NCBI GenBank assembly: GCA_002480935.1
Contig: DLDC01000216.1
Coordinates: forward strand, 1,826-22,564
Length of the DNA: 20,739 nucleotides
Source: Prevotella sp. UBA7782
GTDB lineage: Bacteria; Bacteroidota; Bacteroidia; Bacteroidales; Bacteroidaceae
Direction of reading: 5' to 3'
Part shown: positions 1-9,334 of the stretch, in pieces
How positions within the stretch are numbered: the stretch's first letter is position 1
How the letters are laid out: each line of letters opens with the position of its first letter
Made by a program: the position numbers and the translations under genes
Notes under the pieces: generated by a model
The model's database searches: none
What the model was told of the DNA's origin: nothing
The model's input: the letters and a program-made list of their open reading frames with translations, nothing else

Positions 1-2
1 CG

Positions 3-1034
3 GCCTTTAGAAACATGGACCACCTAGACTATCTCTATGCTTTGGACGGCTCGTCGGTGGTGCTGTCACTTGCCTCAGACAAATCGACGTTTGTCACCCT
101 CATGCCAACCAATTCGCAGATAGAAAACTCCGACCCACAGAAGCGACTTTACACCACAACATCGGGTAAGGAGCTGCAAGAGTATAGCACGGATGCAGGC
201 GACTTCGTGAACATGAGCAAGAACTCCATGCTCTCTATCGTGAACATGCACACGGCGGCCAACGTTTCTTCGTTGCCGGAGAGCGGCACAACGGCCGTGG
301 CAACCAACGTGGCCTTTAACTACTGGTATGTGCATGACGGTGGCATAACCACCAATGCTCTCTTCAACCAGCAACTTAATCCAGAATACAGCGGTACGCC
401 CTTTGTGAAGTTTCACAATGCTGGAAAGTGGAGCAACGGCACCAGCTATACCTATGATTCACCCTCGCTCTTCACGGCAGTGAGCGGCGACGGACTGGCA
501 CATGTGCTTGCCGTGGGCAATGACAAGAACTATCAGTACTACCTCTTCTCGCAGTTACTGAAGAAAGCGGGTCTCACACAAACTGACAGTAAAAAGGGGG
601 CAACCCTTTCAACATCCATCCTGGCTACTGATGCCACACGCTTTATGTGCTTCGCGCCTACCAACGAGGCCATCAAGAAGCACATCAAGGAAATGCCCGG
701 TTGCGCTTCGCTCAGCGTGGGAGCTGACGGAACGATAAAAGGCGTGGTGGCCGGAACAAATAAAACTAAGTTGGCGGCCTACCTGCGCTCTTACTTCATA
801 ACGAGCGACATGAACAGCTTCACCACCTATCCTTATCCCGGTTCTTCGGCAAAGGGACAATTTTATACCACCGGAAACTATAAGATGGACATTCATGACA
901 ATGGTTCGTCACTTAGCGTGAGCTTCACTAATGCCACGAAGAACAACACGGTGGAGGTGAGCCCTAAGTATTATTACCTGCCATTTGCCTTCAATGACGG
1001 ATGCTTGCATTTTATAGACGGTATATTGTTATAA
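3..1034 (+). CDS. Fasciclin (FAS1) domain protein, 5'-truncated by the window edge
   Basis: The reading frame is open to the left edge: codons before the first in-frame ATG at 15 read A-F-R-N with no stop, and no signal peptide is visible, so the N-terminus is missing. Counting from that ATG, two FAS1 units are seen. The first holds STFVTLMPTNSQ (about residues 24-35). The second runs from about 175 to the end, with the motif FMCFAPTNEA (about 211-220) and the typical FAS1 closing motif CLHFIDGILL at the C-terminus. FAS1 domains are adhesion or ligand-binding folds. In Bacteroidota they occur in surface lipoproteins, some encoded beside SusC/SusD. The stop codon lies 13 nt before the susC-like start, so the gene is almost surely in the same operon. 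A role as a surface glycan-binding or adhesion protein is inference. The two FAS1 units are separated by about 80 residues rich in G, S, T and aromatic residues. Confidence 0.85.
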   Translation, partial: AFRNMDHLDYLYALDGSSVVLSLASDKSTFVTLMPTNSQIENSDPQKRLYTTTSGKELQEYSTDAGDFVNMSKNSMLSIVNMHTAANVSSLPESGTTAVATNVAFNYWYVHDGGITTNALFNQQLNPEYSGTPFVKFHNAGKWSNGTSYTYDSPSLFTAVSGDGLAHVLAVGNDKNYQYYLFSQLLKKAGLTQTDSKKGATLSTSILATDATRFMCFAPTNEAIKKHIKEMPGCASLSVGADGTIKGVVAGTNKTKLAAYLRSYFITSDMNSFTTYPYPGSSAKGQFYTTGNYKMDIHDNGSSLSVSFTNATKNNTVEVSPKYYYLPFAFNDGCLHFIDGILL

Positions 1035-1047
1035 AACCTCAGAGAAT

Positions 1048-4000
1048 ATGATACTTAAAGATAAAACACAGCAAGTGGTGGCTAAAGCTATGTTGCTTTT
1101 GGCTCTCATCCTCTTTTCGGGTTGGGCAAACGCGCAGGACAACGTCATCACAGGTACGGTAAATGAGATGATGGGCAAGGAGAAGTCGCCTGTCATAGGA
1201 GCCAATGTGGTGCTCGTGAACAAGCAAAACAGATATGTGAGGGGTGCCGTGACCGATATAGACGGAAAGTTCAACATAGAGGTTCCCGCTAACGAGGGCG
1301 TGCTGAACATTCGCATCTCTTATATTGGACTGAAAACGGTTACCTATAAATATAAAGGTCAAACCCATCTGGATGTGGTGATGGAGGGCGATGACTCGCA
1401 CAATCTGGATGAGGTGACGGTCATTGGCCGCCGGACAGATGCCATGGGCGTGTCGAGTCTGGAGCAGACATCGGCCGTGCAGAAGATTAACGTGACGGGA
1501 TTGGTGGAGCAGTCGCCCGTGGGCTCTATAGAGGAGGCCCTGCAGGGACAGATTGCCGGACTGGACATCTCGCTGGGTGGCGACCCGGGAGCCAAGAGCT
1601 CTATCAGAATTAGAGGTACCAGTACGCTGAGTGCCAACACCGAACCCCTTATCGTGGTAGATGGTGTGCCCTATGACACAAATATATCTGAGGACTTCAA
1701 CTTTCAGACAGCCAATGAAGAAGACTTCGGGCAGTTGCTTAATATCACCCCATCTAATATAGAAAGCATCGAGGTGCTCAAGGATGCATCGGCAACGGCC
1801 ATCTATGGTACGAAGGGAGCCAATGGCGTGTTGCTCATCACAACGAAGAACGGTTCGGCAGGAAAGACCAACTTCACTTTCTCTACCAAGCTCACAGCCA
1901 AGCGAGAGCCAAAGTCGATACCCTTGCTTAACGGTAACCAGTATGTGTCACTGATGCAGAATGAACTTTGGAACGCAGCCAACGCCAAGGGACTGATGAA
2001 CGCAGCCAACGAGCTGAACATGCTCTATAACAGTCCGGAGATAGGATATAATCCTACGTACAAATACTTTAATGAGTATAATGTAGATACCGACTGGCTA
2101 GACCAGGTGAAGCAGAATGCCTTGATAACCGATAACAACTTCAGTATGAAAGGTGGTGGCGAAAAGGCTACATACATATTGAATGTGGGCTACTATGATG
2201 AGCAGGGAACGACACGAGGCACCGGACTGAGCCGACTCTCCACCTCGATGAAGATTAACTATAAGTTCTCTAACAGGCTTCGCATACATACCAACTTCGA
2301 CTTTACCAACACGAAGAAGGATGCCAACTACTTTAATTCTACTCGTTCTATCGCCATGGGCAAGATGCCTAACATGAGTCCTTACTGGATAGATAAGACA
2401 ACGGGCGAGCCCACAGATGTTTACTTCTCGCCGTCGAGCAACTTCCAAGGCTCATTCAGTGGCTCTGGCAGCTACTACAATCCTGTGGCCATGGTGAACG
2501 ACGGCAAGAACCGCACCACGTCGCGCGAGGAGAAGATAACCTTCCAGTTGGATTACGACTTCCCCTTCGACCTGCGTTTCCAAGGCTATGTGTCTATGAA
2601 CCTGAGAACGAACAAGAATAACAAGTTCTTGCCTCAGACGGCTACCGGCGTGCTGTGGACCAGCAGCATGGCCAACCTCTCTACTGATGCCACGTCAGAT
2701 AACTTCTCACTCAGAACAGAAGGCAAGTTCATCTACAACCATACCTTCGGTAAGATGCACAACCTTATTGCTACGGCATTGTGGCGTACCAGCCAATCGC
2801 AGAATCACAGCACCAGCAACTCTACCTATGGCAATGCCTCGGAACATCTGTCAGACCCTGTCGTGGGTTCTGTGGTGTCGGGTGCCGGCTCAGGAAGCTC
2901 TGAGACAAGGAGCATCGACTTCATCGGTCAGGCCGTTTATTCATTTGACAACAGATATGTGCTGCGTGCCACAATCAACCACACCGGCAATTCTTCTATG
3001 GGCGCTTCGCAGCGTTGGGGAACCTTCCCCGCTTTCGGTGCAGCATGGAACATTGACCGTGAGCACTTCTGGAGCGATGCAACACGCAAGTGGTTCACAC
3101 AGGGCAAGCTGCGCGTGGGCTACGGATGGTCTGGAACATCGCCTTCGGGAGCGTCACTCTATTATGGCGCTTACCAGAGCTTGGGACAATATATGGACAT
3201 GAGTGCCATCTACCCCGTGCGTATGCAGCTCGACAACTTGAAGTGGGAGACATCGCGAGAGTTCGACTTTGGTGTTGACCTGCGTCTTTGGGACAAGTTG
3301 GGCATCACCTTCGACTATTATGACAAGCACACCAAGGACTTGCTATTGAAAAATTATAGCCTTCCGGCTACAACGGGATATACCAATATCAATTTTTTCA
3401 ACTCCGGAAGATTGAGCAACAAAGGCTTTGAGTTAAGATTCGATTATCAGATATTTAAGAATAAGGATTGGACCATCAGTGCCAATGCCAATATGAGTCG
3501 CAATATCAACCAGGTGGATGAGTTGCCATCAAGCTGGCGCTTTGACAACTACACCTTCGGCAACGGCAATTACGCCCTACGTATTCTGGAAGGATCACCT
3601 GTGGGTGCCTTCTATGGCTACAGATACCTCGGCGTATATCAGAACACTCAAGAAACCTACGCACGTGACGCCCAGGGCAATGTGATGAACGACTATAATG
3701 GCAATCCTATCGTGATGCGCAACGGTACAACAATAACCTATCCTGGTGATGCCAAGTATGAGGACGTGAACCATGATGGCGTGATCAATGAGAATGATAT
3801 TGTTTATTTGGGTAATGCCAACCCCAAGTTTACGGGTGGTGGCGGCTTCCAGGTACGCTATAAGAGCTGGTCGCTCACAACCTTCTTCTACGGGCGCTTC
3901 GGACAGAAAGTGATTAACGCAGCCCGCATGAACCTTGAGAGTATGCACGGAACCGGCAACCAAAGCACTGCTGTGCTTAACCGCTGGACTAAGGAGGGTG

Positions 4001-4320
4001 ACGACACCGATATTCCCCGCGCCCTCTATGGCATGGGCTACAACTATTTGGGCTCCGACCGCTTTGTGGAGAATGCCACCTTTGTGCGCCTCAAGACACT
4101 CTCACTATCGTGGAACGTGCCTAGAGACCTGCTGAAGAAACTCAATTGGGGCCTCTCTAGCGTGAACATGTTTGCTACAGGATACGATCTCTTTACGTGG
4201 ACCAACTACAAGGGTCAGGATCCTGAGGTGGCTTTGCCATCTGCCACATCGCTGGTCAAGGACAATGCCACGACTCCTGTGTCTAAGCGTTTCGCCTTTG
4301 GTTTAACTGTTAACTTTTAG
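1048..4320 (+). CDS. SusC/RagA-like TonB-linked outer-membrane transporter (first pair)
   Basis: This 1090-aa protein has the normal length and layout of SusC. A Sec signal peptide (about 1-29, ending WANA-Q) is followed by a carboxypeptidase-regulatory-like beta-sandwich (about 33-113). Next come the conserved LDEVTVIG segment (120-127) and a TonB plug (about 137-267) with the family signatures IRIRGTSTL (186-194), VDGVP (204-208), and LKDASATAIYGTKGANG (244-260). The rest is a 22-strand-type beta-barrel ending in the terminal aromatic F expected of outer-membrane proteins. An acidic loop at about 906-917 (DVNHDGVINEND) looks like the EF-hand-like calcium loop common in SusC proteins. By family knowledge it forms a lidded importer with the SusD protein encoded next door and moves oligosaccharides into the periplasm using TonB energy. 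The start is 13 nt after the FAS1 gene, and the susD-like gene follows after 6 nt. The substrate is inferred to be pectin-derived only from the pectate lyase downstream. Confidence 0.96.
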   Translation: MILKDKTQQVVAKAMLLLALILFSGWANAQDNVITGTVNEMMGKEKSPVIGANVVLVNKQNRYVRGAVTDIDGKFNIEVPANEGVLNIRISYIGLKTVTYKYKGQTHLDVVMEGDDSHNLDEVTVIGRRTDAMGVSSLEQTSAVQKINVTGLVEQSPVGSIEEALQGQIAGLDISLGGDPGAKSSIRIRGTSTLSANTEPLIVVDGVPYDTNISEDFNFQTANEEDFGQLLNITPSNIESIEVLKDASATAIYGTKGANGVLLITTKNGSAGKTNFTFSTKLTAKREPKSIPLLNGNQYVSLMQNELWNAANAKGLMNAANELNMLYNSPEIGYNPTYKYFNEYNVDTDWLDQVKQNALITDNNFSMKGGGEKATYILNVGYYDEQGTTRGTGLSRLSTSMKINYKFSNRLRIHTNFDFTNTKKDANYFNSTRSIAMGKMPNMSPYWIDKTTGEPTDVYFSPSSNFQGSFSGSGSYYNPVAMVNDGKNRTTSREEKITFQLDYDFPFDLRFQGYVSMNLRTNKNNKFLPQTATGVLWTSSMANLSTDATSDNFSLRTEGKFIYNHTFGKMHNLIATALWRTSQSQNHSTSNSTYGNASEHLSDPVVGSVVSGAGSGSSETRSIDFIGQAVYSFDNRYVLRATINHTGNSSMGASQRWGTFPAFGAAWNIDREHFWSDATRKWFTQGKLRVGYGWSGTSPSGASLYYGAYQSLGQYMDMSAIYPVRMQLDNLKWETSREFDFGVDLRLWDKLGITFDYYDKHTKDLLLKNYSLPATTGYTNINFFNSGRLSNKGFELRFDYQIFKNKDWTISANANMSRNINQVDELPSSWRFDNYTFGNGNYALRILEGSPVGAFYGYRYLGVYQNTQETYARDAQGNVMNDYNGNPIVMRNGTTITYPGDAKYEDVNHDGVINENDIVYLGNANPKFTGGGGFQVRYKSWSLTTFFYGRFGQKVINAARMNLESMHGTGNQSTAVLNRWTKEGDDTDIPRALYGMGYNYLGSDRFVENATFVRLKTLSLSWNVPRDLLKKLNWGLSSVNMFATGYDLFTWTNYKGQDPEVALPSATSLVKDNATTPVSKRFAFGLTVNF

Positions 4321-4326
4321 TTGATT

Positions 4327-5904
4327 ATGAAGATAAAAAATTATATCATACTACCCCTCCTTTGCATCATGGCACTTACATCATGCAACGACTGGCTAGA
4401 CGTGAAGCCTGACAACGAGCAGGTGACCCCTGAGTATTGGCAGTCGAAGGAGGATGTTGAAGCTGTCATCACCTCAGGCTATTACTATATGCAGGCTGAA
4501 GTGCCCATCTTTATCAAGTGGGGTGAGCTTCGGGGCGGAGCACTTTATGCATCGTCAGGTGTTGAGCAGCTCTTGCAAGACTTTAATGTCACGCCGTCAT
4601 CATCCATATGCAAATATGACGGAATATACAAAATCATCAACATGGCCAACTCCGTGTTGAAGTATGCCCCCCAGGTGCAGGCCAAGGACAACACCTATTA
4701 TGATGCTGTGATGAAGGCCCATCTGTGCGAGGCTTATTTTCAGAGAGCGTATGCTTATCTCGTCTTGGTGAAGAACTTTAAAGAGGTGCCTCTGATAGTG
4801 GATCCTTATGTGGATGACACCAAGGACTTTAACATGGCTAAGTCTAGCGATACCACTATTATTCGCCAGATAAAGGATGACGTGAAGGCCGCTTTAGCAA
4901 CTGGCGCTGCTAAGGGAACGTATGAAACCGATTGGCAGACAAAGGGCAGGGTGACCAAGTGGGCCCTCTACGCACTGATGTGTGATGCTTGTTTGTGGAG
5001 CGAGGATTACAAGGAAGCCATTGAATATGCAGACATGATACTGAATGCCACCGATGCTTTCAGGCCAGTGTTCATGACGAATCCGGCCGACTGGTATTCT
5101 ATCTTCTATCCCGGAAACTCCAATGAGTCTATCTTTGAACTGAATTGGGATTACAACACCAATCAGAAGAACAATAACTTCAGCAGCCTCTTCAAGCAGT
5201 CTACTGACTCTCCTCTAAAGTTCACCAATGCAGCTATGGAGATGATGAAGAACGAGACGCAGACACTGAAGGACGCAGGCTACAACGACAACTCGCGAAT
5301 GGGCCGTATGCTGCTGGCTACCTATGTGCCAGACAATGGTCCTACTACGGGATGGAGCACATCTAATAATTATTATATGTGGAAATATTACGGCACTGAT
5401 GTGCAGGATATCTCCGGTGGAGCAAGGGTACATCAAGATGCCAACTTCATTATTTATCGTGTTGCAGAGGTGATGTTGATGAAGGCTCAGGCCGAAACCA
5501 TGCTGGGCAACTATCGTGAGGCTGTGGCTCTTATCAATAAGATACGCAACCGTGCAGGGCTGGGCAATTATAACAACATAGACCTTACTTCAGCCGATGC
5601 TGATGCTCAGTTGTCTCAACTTGATGAGTTGACGCTGCTCGAAGAAATTCTAGATCAGAAGGAGATGGAATTTATGGGCGAAGGCAAACGCTGGTATGAC
5701 CTGCTATGGTTCGGCAAGATAAGCAACTATAAGTATCGCGACCAATTTGTGGCTAAGGTGCTTCAGGGCAACCAAACCACTAACGCAACGTGGATAGAGA
5801 GCGTGCTGAAGGACCCCAATGCATGGTATATGCCCATCTCTAACTATGATATTGAACATAATAAGCTACTGACTCAAAATCCATATTATGCAACTACAAA
5901 ATAA
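4327..5904 (+). CDS. SusD/RagB-like surface lipoprotein (first pair)
   Basis: This protein is 525 aa from the ATG at 4327. A longer reading from TTG at 4321 is rejected because the ATG gives a textbook lipoprotein signal with the lipobox ALTSC and Cys20, followed by NDWLDVKP, the usual mature SusD N-terminus. The TPR-rich SusD/RagB fold is supported by the N-terminal helices and by the C-terminal segment at about residues 439-460, EEILDQKEMEFMGEGKRWYD, which matches the family's ExxxEFxxEGxRWxDL signature. SusD proteins cap the SusC barrel on the cell surface and hand over glycan. The coding sequence follows the SusC stop after 6 nt, as usual for translationally linked susCD pairs. Ligand specificity cannot be read from the sequence. 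Confidence 0.96.
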   Translation: MKIKNYIILPLLCIMALTSCNDWLDVKPDNEQVTPEYWQSKEDVEAVITSGYYYMQAEVPIFIKWGELRGGALYASSGVEQLLQDFNVTPSSSICKYDGIYKIINMANSVLKYAPQVQAKDNTYYDAVMKAHLCEAYFQRAYAYLVLVKNFKEVPLIVDPYVDDTKDFNMAKSSDTTIIRQIKDDVKAALATGAAKGTYETDWQTKGRVTKWALYALMCDACLWSEDYKEAIEYADMILNATDAFRPVFMTNPADWYSIFYPGNSNESIFELNWDYNTNQKNNNFSSLFKQSTDSPLKFTNAAMEMMKNETQTLKDAGYNDNSRMGRMLLATYVPDNGPTTGWSTSNNYYMWKYYGTDVQDISGGARVHQDANFIIYRVAEVMLMKAQAETMLGNYREAVALINKIRNRAGLGNYNNIDLTSADADAQLSQLDELTLLEEILDQKEMEFMGEGKRWYDLLWFGKISNYKYRDQFVAKVLQGNQTTNATWIESVLKDPNAWYMPISNYDIEHNKLLTQNPYYATTK

Positions 5905-5910
5905 GGGAGG
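5905..5910 (+). promoter_or_regulatory. Purine-rich ribosome-binding site (GGGAGG) that fixes the start at 5918
   Basis: GGGAGG lies directly after the susD stop codon (TAA at 5902-5904) and 7 nt before the ATG at 5918. It supports that ATG over the earlier in-frame ATG at 5888, which overlaps the susD 3' end and would add ten residues before the lipoprotein signal. Strong Shine-Dalgarno-like sites are not the rule in Bacteroidota, so this one stands out among the start sites in the operon. Confidence 0.6.
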
Positions 5911-5917
5911 CAGGAAG

Positions 5918-7591
5918 ATGAAGAAAATAAATATACTGTTGTCGTTTGTCATTGCCCTTGTGGCTTTTTGCTCTTGCAGTGATGACTATGACCCGCAATA
6001 CACGCACCAGACCACGGTGCCCATTAGCACTTATTTGGAGAGCAAGCCTGAATTTTCTGAGTATGTGGGTTTACTGAAATATGCCGATATGTTTAACGCC
6101 CTGAACCAGTCATCTAGCGGCGTGAGCTTCACGGCTTTCGCACCTACCAACGAGGCTATGCAGGCTTTTTATCAGCAGAAAGGCATCTCTTCTTATACCG
6201 ACATGACGGTGGGTTACGCCCGCTCGTTTGTGCTCTATCATACGGTGCTCGACTCTATAACAGCTGATAAGTTCGTGCTCAAGACCAGTGTCACCAATCT
6301 GAGCGAAAATGTGCTGCCCATAAGCTTTAACAATGTAGCTTCGGGAGAGGCTGATATTGCCGACGGACATATTGTACAGATGGGGCTCTCAGCATATAAC
6401 GGGAAGGTATATGTGCTCTCTAAGGCCATGACGCCGCTTGTTGAGACCATTTATGACAGGCTCTCTGACGGAAAGTCTGACATCATGCGTGAGGCTGTTG
6501 ATGCCTCCGGCTATAAGAAGCTGCTGAGCACTTATCGTGACACGGTGAAAGTAACTAAGGATGGTAAGACCTCTACGGTCATTAATACGTATAACTATAC
6601 TTTCCTGAATGTTTCTGATGAGACGTTTGCTAAGGCAGGTGTAACAAGTCTTGCTGCCCTCAGACAGAAGCTGGAAGCCGACACGAAGGAAGACGTGGAT
6701 GCAGACTCCTTGCTAAGAGAGTATGTGGGCTATCATATATTGAACAACAATCGTGAGCAGATAGCTGATAACATGAAGACGCAGGGTGCTGTTTCGTCAC
6801 TCATAGACACGAAGGCTACCAACCAGGTCATCGCCGTTGCTATGGATACTTTAGCAACTGATGCCTCTCAGCAGCTCTTGCTGAATGGTGCCGGAGCGCA
6901 GGCTCGTTTCATTGCCGATGCGGTGCAAAAGGCTAAGAATGGTTATGTGGAGCAGCTAGACAGCTACTTGCCCGTATGGGAGCCAGACCAAACCACGGTG
7001 TTATGGGATATGGCTGACAACGCGGCCATTAAGGCTATCATCCCAGCTGAGAATTATCAGCCCAAGGAACCCGATGCCAACGAGCAGCGCTTCAGTGTTT
7101 ACAACGCTCCATGCTTTACGTATAAGATTGGCGAGGCCGGAACAAAAAACCGCAGCTATTCTACTATAGACTATGTGACGTGCAAGAGCAATCTGAAGAA
7201 CGCCCATAACCACGACCGTCTGGTGTTTAATCTCGGATATATGGGTTCGGTGTCTATGCAGACTCCAACGCTTGTCAAAGGCAAGTATAAGGTTGAGATG
7301 ACCATCATATATCTCACTTCGCATAACTTCATGCGTCAGCAAACAGACGGTAACGGTGGCTTGTTGAAGTTGGATTTCGACGGCGACAGTAACTATCAGA
7401 CCTTCGCTTCACCATATACCAAGGTGCCCAGTGCTCTGCCGGGTGTCTACACATCTACGGTATACGATGAGGTAGAGTTTTCGCAAACAGCATCGCATAA
7501 GTTCAATATGGTTGTCATGGATCCCGCAGCCAGTTCCAACAGTGGCTTTAGTATCCAGATAGATTGTATCACGTTCACCCCAATAAAGTAA
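5918..7591 (+). CDS. FAS1-domain surface lipoprotein with C-terminal beta-sandwich
   Basis: The protein is 557 aa from the ATG at 5918, chosen for the GGGAGG site and for a clean lipoprotein signal (MKKINILLSF..., probable lipidated Cys20 in AFCSC, followed by acidic SDD, which often marks surface export in Bacteroidota). FAS1 unit 1 spans about 35-172 with the core motif FTAFAPTNEAMQAF (71-84) and closing VYVLSKAMTP (164-173). A second, diverged FAS1 unit spans about 183-355 (TFLNVSDETFAKAG near 228-241). Residues about 390-557 form a beta-rich domain with GKYKVEM (455-461) and IQIDCITFTP (546-555), resembling carbohydrate-binding or galactose-binding-like sandwiches. Placed 13 nt after susD, it fits the position of a SusE/SusF-like surface glycan-binding protein. 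That role is inferred, and FAS1 itself does not prove glycan binding. Confidence 0.88.
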   Translation: MKKINILLSFVIALVAFCSCSDDYDPQYTHQTTVPISTYLESKPEFSEYVGLLKYADMFNALNQSSSGVSFTAFAPTNEAMQAFYQQKGISSYTDMTVGYARSFVLYHTVLDSITADKFVLKTSVTNLSENVLPISFNNVASGEADIADGHIVQMGLSAYNGKVYVLSKAMTPLVETIYDRLSDGKSDIMREAVDASGYKKLLSTYRDTVKVTKDGKTSTVINTYNYTFLNVSDETFAKAGVTSLAALRQKLEADTKEDVDADSLLREYVGYHILNNNREQIADNMKTQGAVSSLIDTKATNQVIAVAMDTLATDASQQLLLNGAGAQARFIADAVQKAKNGYVEQLDSYLPVWEPDQTTVLWDMADNAAIKAIIPAENYQPKEPDANEQRFSVYNAPCFTYKIGEAGTKNRSYSTIDYVTCKSNLKNAHNHDRLVFNLGYMGSVSMQTPTLVKGKYKVEMTIIYLTSHNFMRQQTDGNGGLLKLDFDGDSNYQTFASPYTKVPSALPGVYTSTVYDEVEFSQTASHKFNMVVMDPAASSNSGFSIQIDCITFTPIK

Positions 7592-7611
7592 TTATGGTTA
7601 TGAAAGTTAAT

Positions 7612-9321
7612 ATGAAGAATGTCTTTAAAATCATGGCCCTGTGCATGGTGGCTTTGCCTTTTGCCGCCTGCTCAGAGCTTGATGATGACGACTATTATAA
7701 GAACACATCATCCTCGGTGCAGAACGATGAGATGAAAATTGTTAACATGTCGTCGGAAGAATATATCAAGAGCCGTTCCGACTTGTCTGACATGAACGCG
7801 CTTTTTGAGGCTAACAATGTATATAAGACGCTTGACGAAAAGAATCAGGTGAGCACCATCTTGGTGGTTACAAATGATAATTTCAAAAAGCCGGAAGACA
7901 AGAAAGCTGATTATGTCACCAAGTCGCATGTATCTGATATAGCTATATCGCCCTCTAATATGCATGATGGTGAGCGCCTGATGATGTGGCATGGCAAATA
8001 TGTCACGATAGACATTGACTCTCTGGGTCAGCAGGGCTACATAGTTAATCATATCATGTTGAACAATGCTGCTGTAAAAGAGGCCATCAAAACAAATAGT
8101 GGTTATGTATATGTTATCTCCGACATGATAACTACCCCCACGTCATTATATGATTACATCAATAATCTTGACGACAACTATTCTATCTTCAAGAATTTGG
8201 TGTTGAGCTCTGGTTCGTTCGAGTTTGATAAGAAAAATTCTAAGACCATCGGTGTAAACGATCAGGGCAACACGGTTTACGATTCTGTGTTTGTTTACAA
8301 GAACAGTTTCTTTGCTGCCAAGAACTTTGATATGAATTCAGAGTCGCTCACGGCCACGATGCTGTTGTTCTCTAATGACGTAATCAACCAGGCTATGGCC
8401 GATGCCAAGGCTCGTCTTGACTCATGGGGATTATACCGTAACCAGGACACGTTGCGCCACTGGATCCTTAAAGCGGCTTTCTTTAATAAGAGATATGCAG
8501 CTGATGAGATTCAGACAACTGACACCAACGACCTCAGTAGTATCTACGGTGAGCAATGGCGCACCAACGTTCAGAAGGTGGATGCGCAGAATCCTATACA
8601 ACTCTCTAATGGTATTGTGTACAAGGTTACCAAACTTCACCTGCCCACCAACCTGCTCATCTATCGTCTGAAGGACTATTTCTATTATTACGAGAATTGC
8701 GACGACGCCCAAAAGGCTTCTTATTTCAATGCCATCAACATGGATTTCAAGAGCTGTGACACAGAGGTTGACGCATGGACACCATGGGCCGGCGTATGGC
8801 CTTTGCATCAGAACCGCGTGCTGAGATACAACAAGAGTGCGGACATCGCAGATGAGCAAGGATGGGAACTGGACTTTACGCCTATCATGCTCACGGCAGA
8901 TGGAACCATCAGACCTTATCTGGTTCCGCCTGGTGCTTATAGATTGGCCATGGGCTTTGTGCAGAATGTGGGAATGAGCATAAAGGTTCAGGTGCTCGTA
9001 AACGGCACTCCCGTGGCTAAGTCTGGTGACATCTATCTGGGCTCGTCTACAACCTATCACTACGACCGTGGCAACACATTGCCCAACACTTATCCTGAAG
9101 GCTATAACGCTTCTTACGTAGCAGAGAAAGGACAGAACAAAAAGGCAGGTAACTATGACACCGATGGCGGTCCTATCCTCAATGAGGTGATTATCCCCGA
9201 TGTGAAAGGCGATGGCTCTCCTGTACAGATTCAACTCAAGATAACATGTGACAACTGGTCAGGAAAGACAAATATGAAGTTCCACCACTGGTGTATGCGT
9301 CCTACAGTAAACAACTATTAA
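7612..9321 (+). CDS. Surface lipoprotein with diverged FAS1 region and C-terminal beta-sandwich
   Basis: The protein is 569 aa from the ATG at 7612. In-frame ATGs at 7594 and 7600 are possible, but 7612 places the lipobox Cys at position 20 (PFAAC), as in the two preceding lipoproteins, followed by SELDDDD. The N-terminal half is a weak FAS1 match: STILVVTNDNF (81-91) stands where TVFAPTNEAF would be, and YVYVISDMI (165-173) resembles the FAS1 closing strand. A second diverged unit may lie at about 190-345 (ending GIVYKVTKLHLP). Residues about 385-569 form a beta-rich domain with PPGAYRLAMGF (439-449), three Trp residues near 389-396 and a WCMRP end. The layout parallels the preceding gene, suggesting an ancient duplication. 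A surface glycan-binding role is likely from position (after susCD and before a second susC) but is inferred. Confidence 0.83.
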   Translation: MKNVFKIMALCMVALPFAACSELDDDDYYKNTSSSVQNDEMKIVNMSSEEYIKSRSDLSDMNALFEANNVYKTLDEKNQVSTILVVTNDNFKKPEDKKADYVTKSHVSDIAISPSNMHDGERLMMWHGKYVTIDIDSLGQQGYIVNHIMLNNAAVKEAIKTNSGYVYVISDMITTPTSLYDYINNLDDNYSIFKNLVLSSGSFEFDKKNSKTIGVNDQGNTVYDSVFVYKNSFFAAKNFDMNSESLTATMLLFSNDVINQAMADAKARLDSWGLYRNQDTLRHWILKAAFFNKRYAADEIQTTDTNDLSSIYGEQWRTNVQKVDAQNPIQLSNGIVYKVTKLHLPTNLLIYRLKDYFYYYENCDDAQKASYFNAINMDFKSCDTEVDAWTPWAGVWPLHQNRVLRYNKSADIADEQGWELDFTPIMLTADGTIRPYLVPPGAYRLAMGFVQNVGMSIKVQVLVNGTPVAKSGDIYLGSSTTYHYDRGNTLPNTYPEGYNASYVAEKGQNKKAGNYDTDGGPILNEVIIPDVKGDGSPVQIQLKITCDNWSGKTNMKFHHWCMRPTVNNY

Positions 9322-9334
9322 TACCGCAATTGCA

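Noticed and set aside
4321..4329. TTG at 4321 as the start of the first SusD
   Set aside because: The ATG at 4327 gives the standard lipoprotein signal with Cys20, and the two extra codons add nothing.
7564..7611. Upstream ATG at 7564 as the start of the second FAS1-type lipoprotein
   Set aside because: It overlaps the previous gene and puts a non-signal sequence (MYHVHPNKVIMV) before the lipoprotein signal that begins at 7612.
8431..9234. Long minus-strand open frame of 267 codons
   Set aside because: It lies wholly inside the + strand lipoprotein gene, has no recognisable domain or signal, and its His/Arg/Val-rich composition is typical of an antisense shadow.
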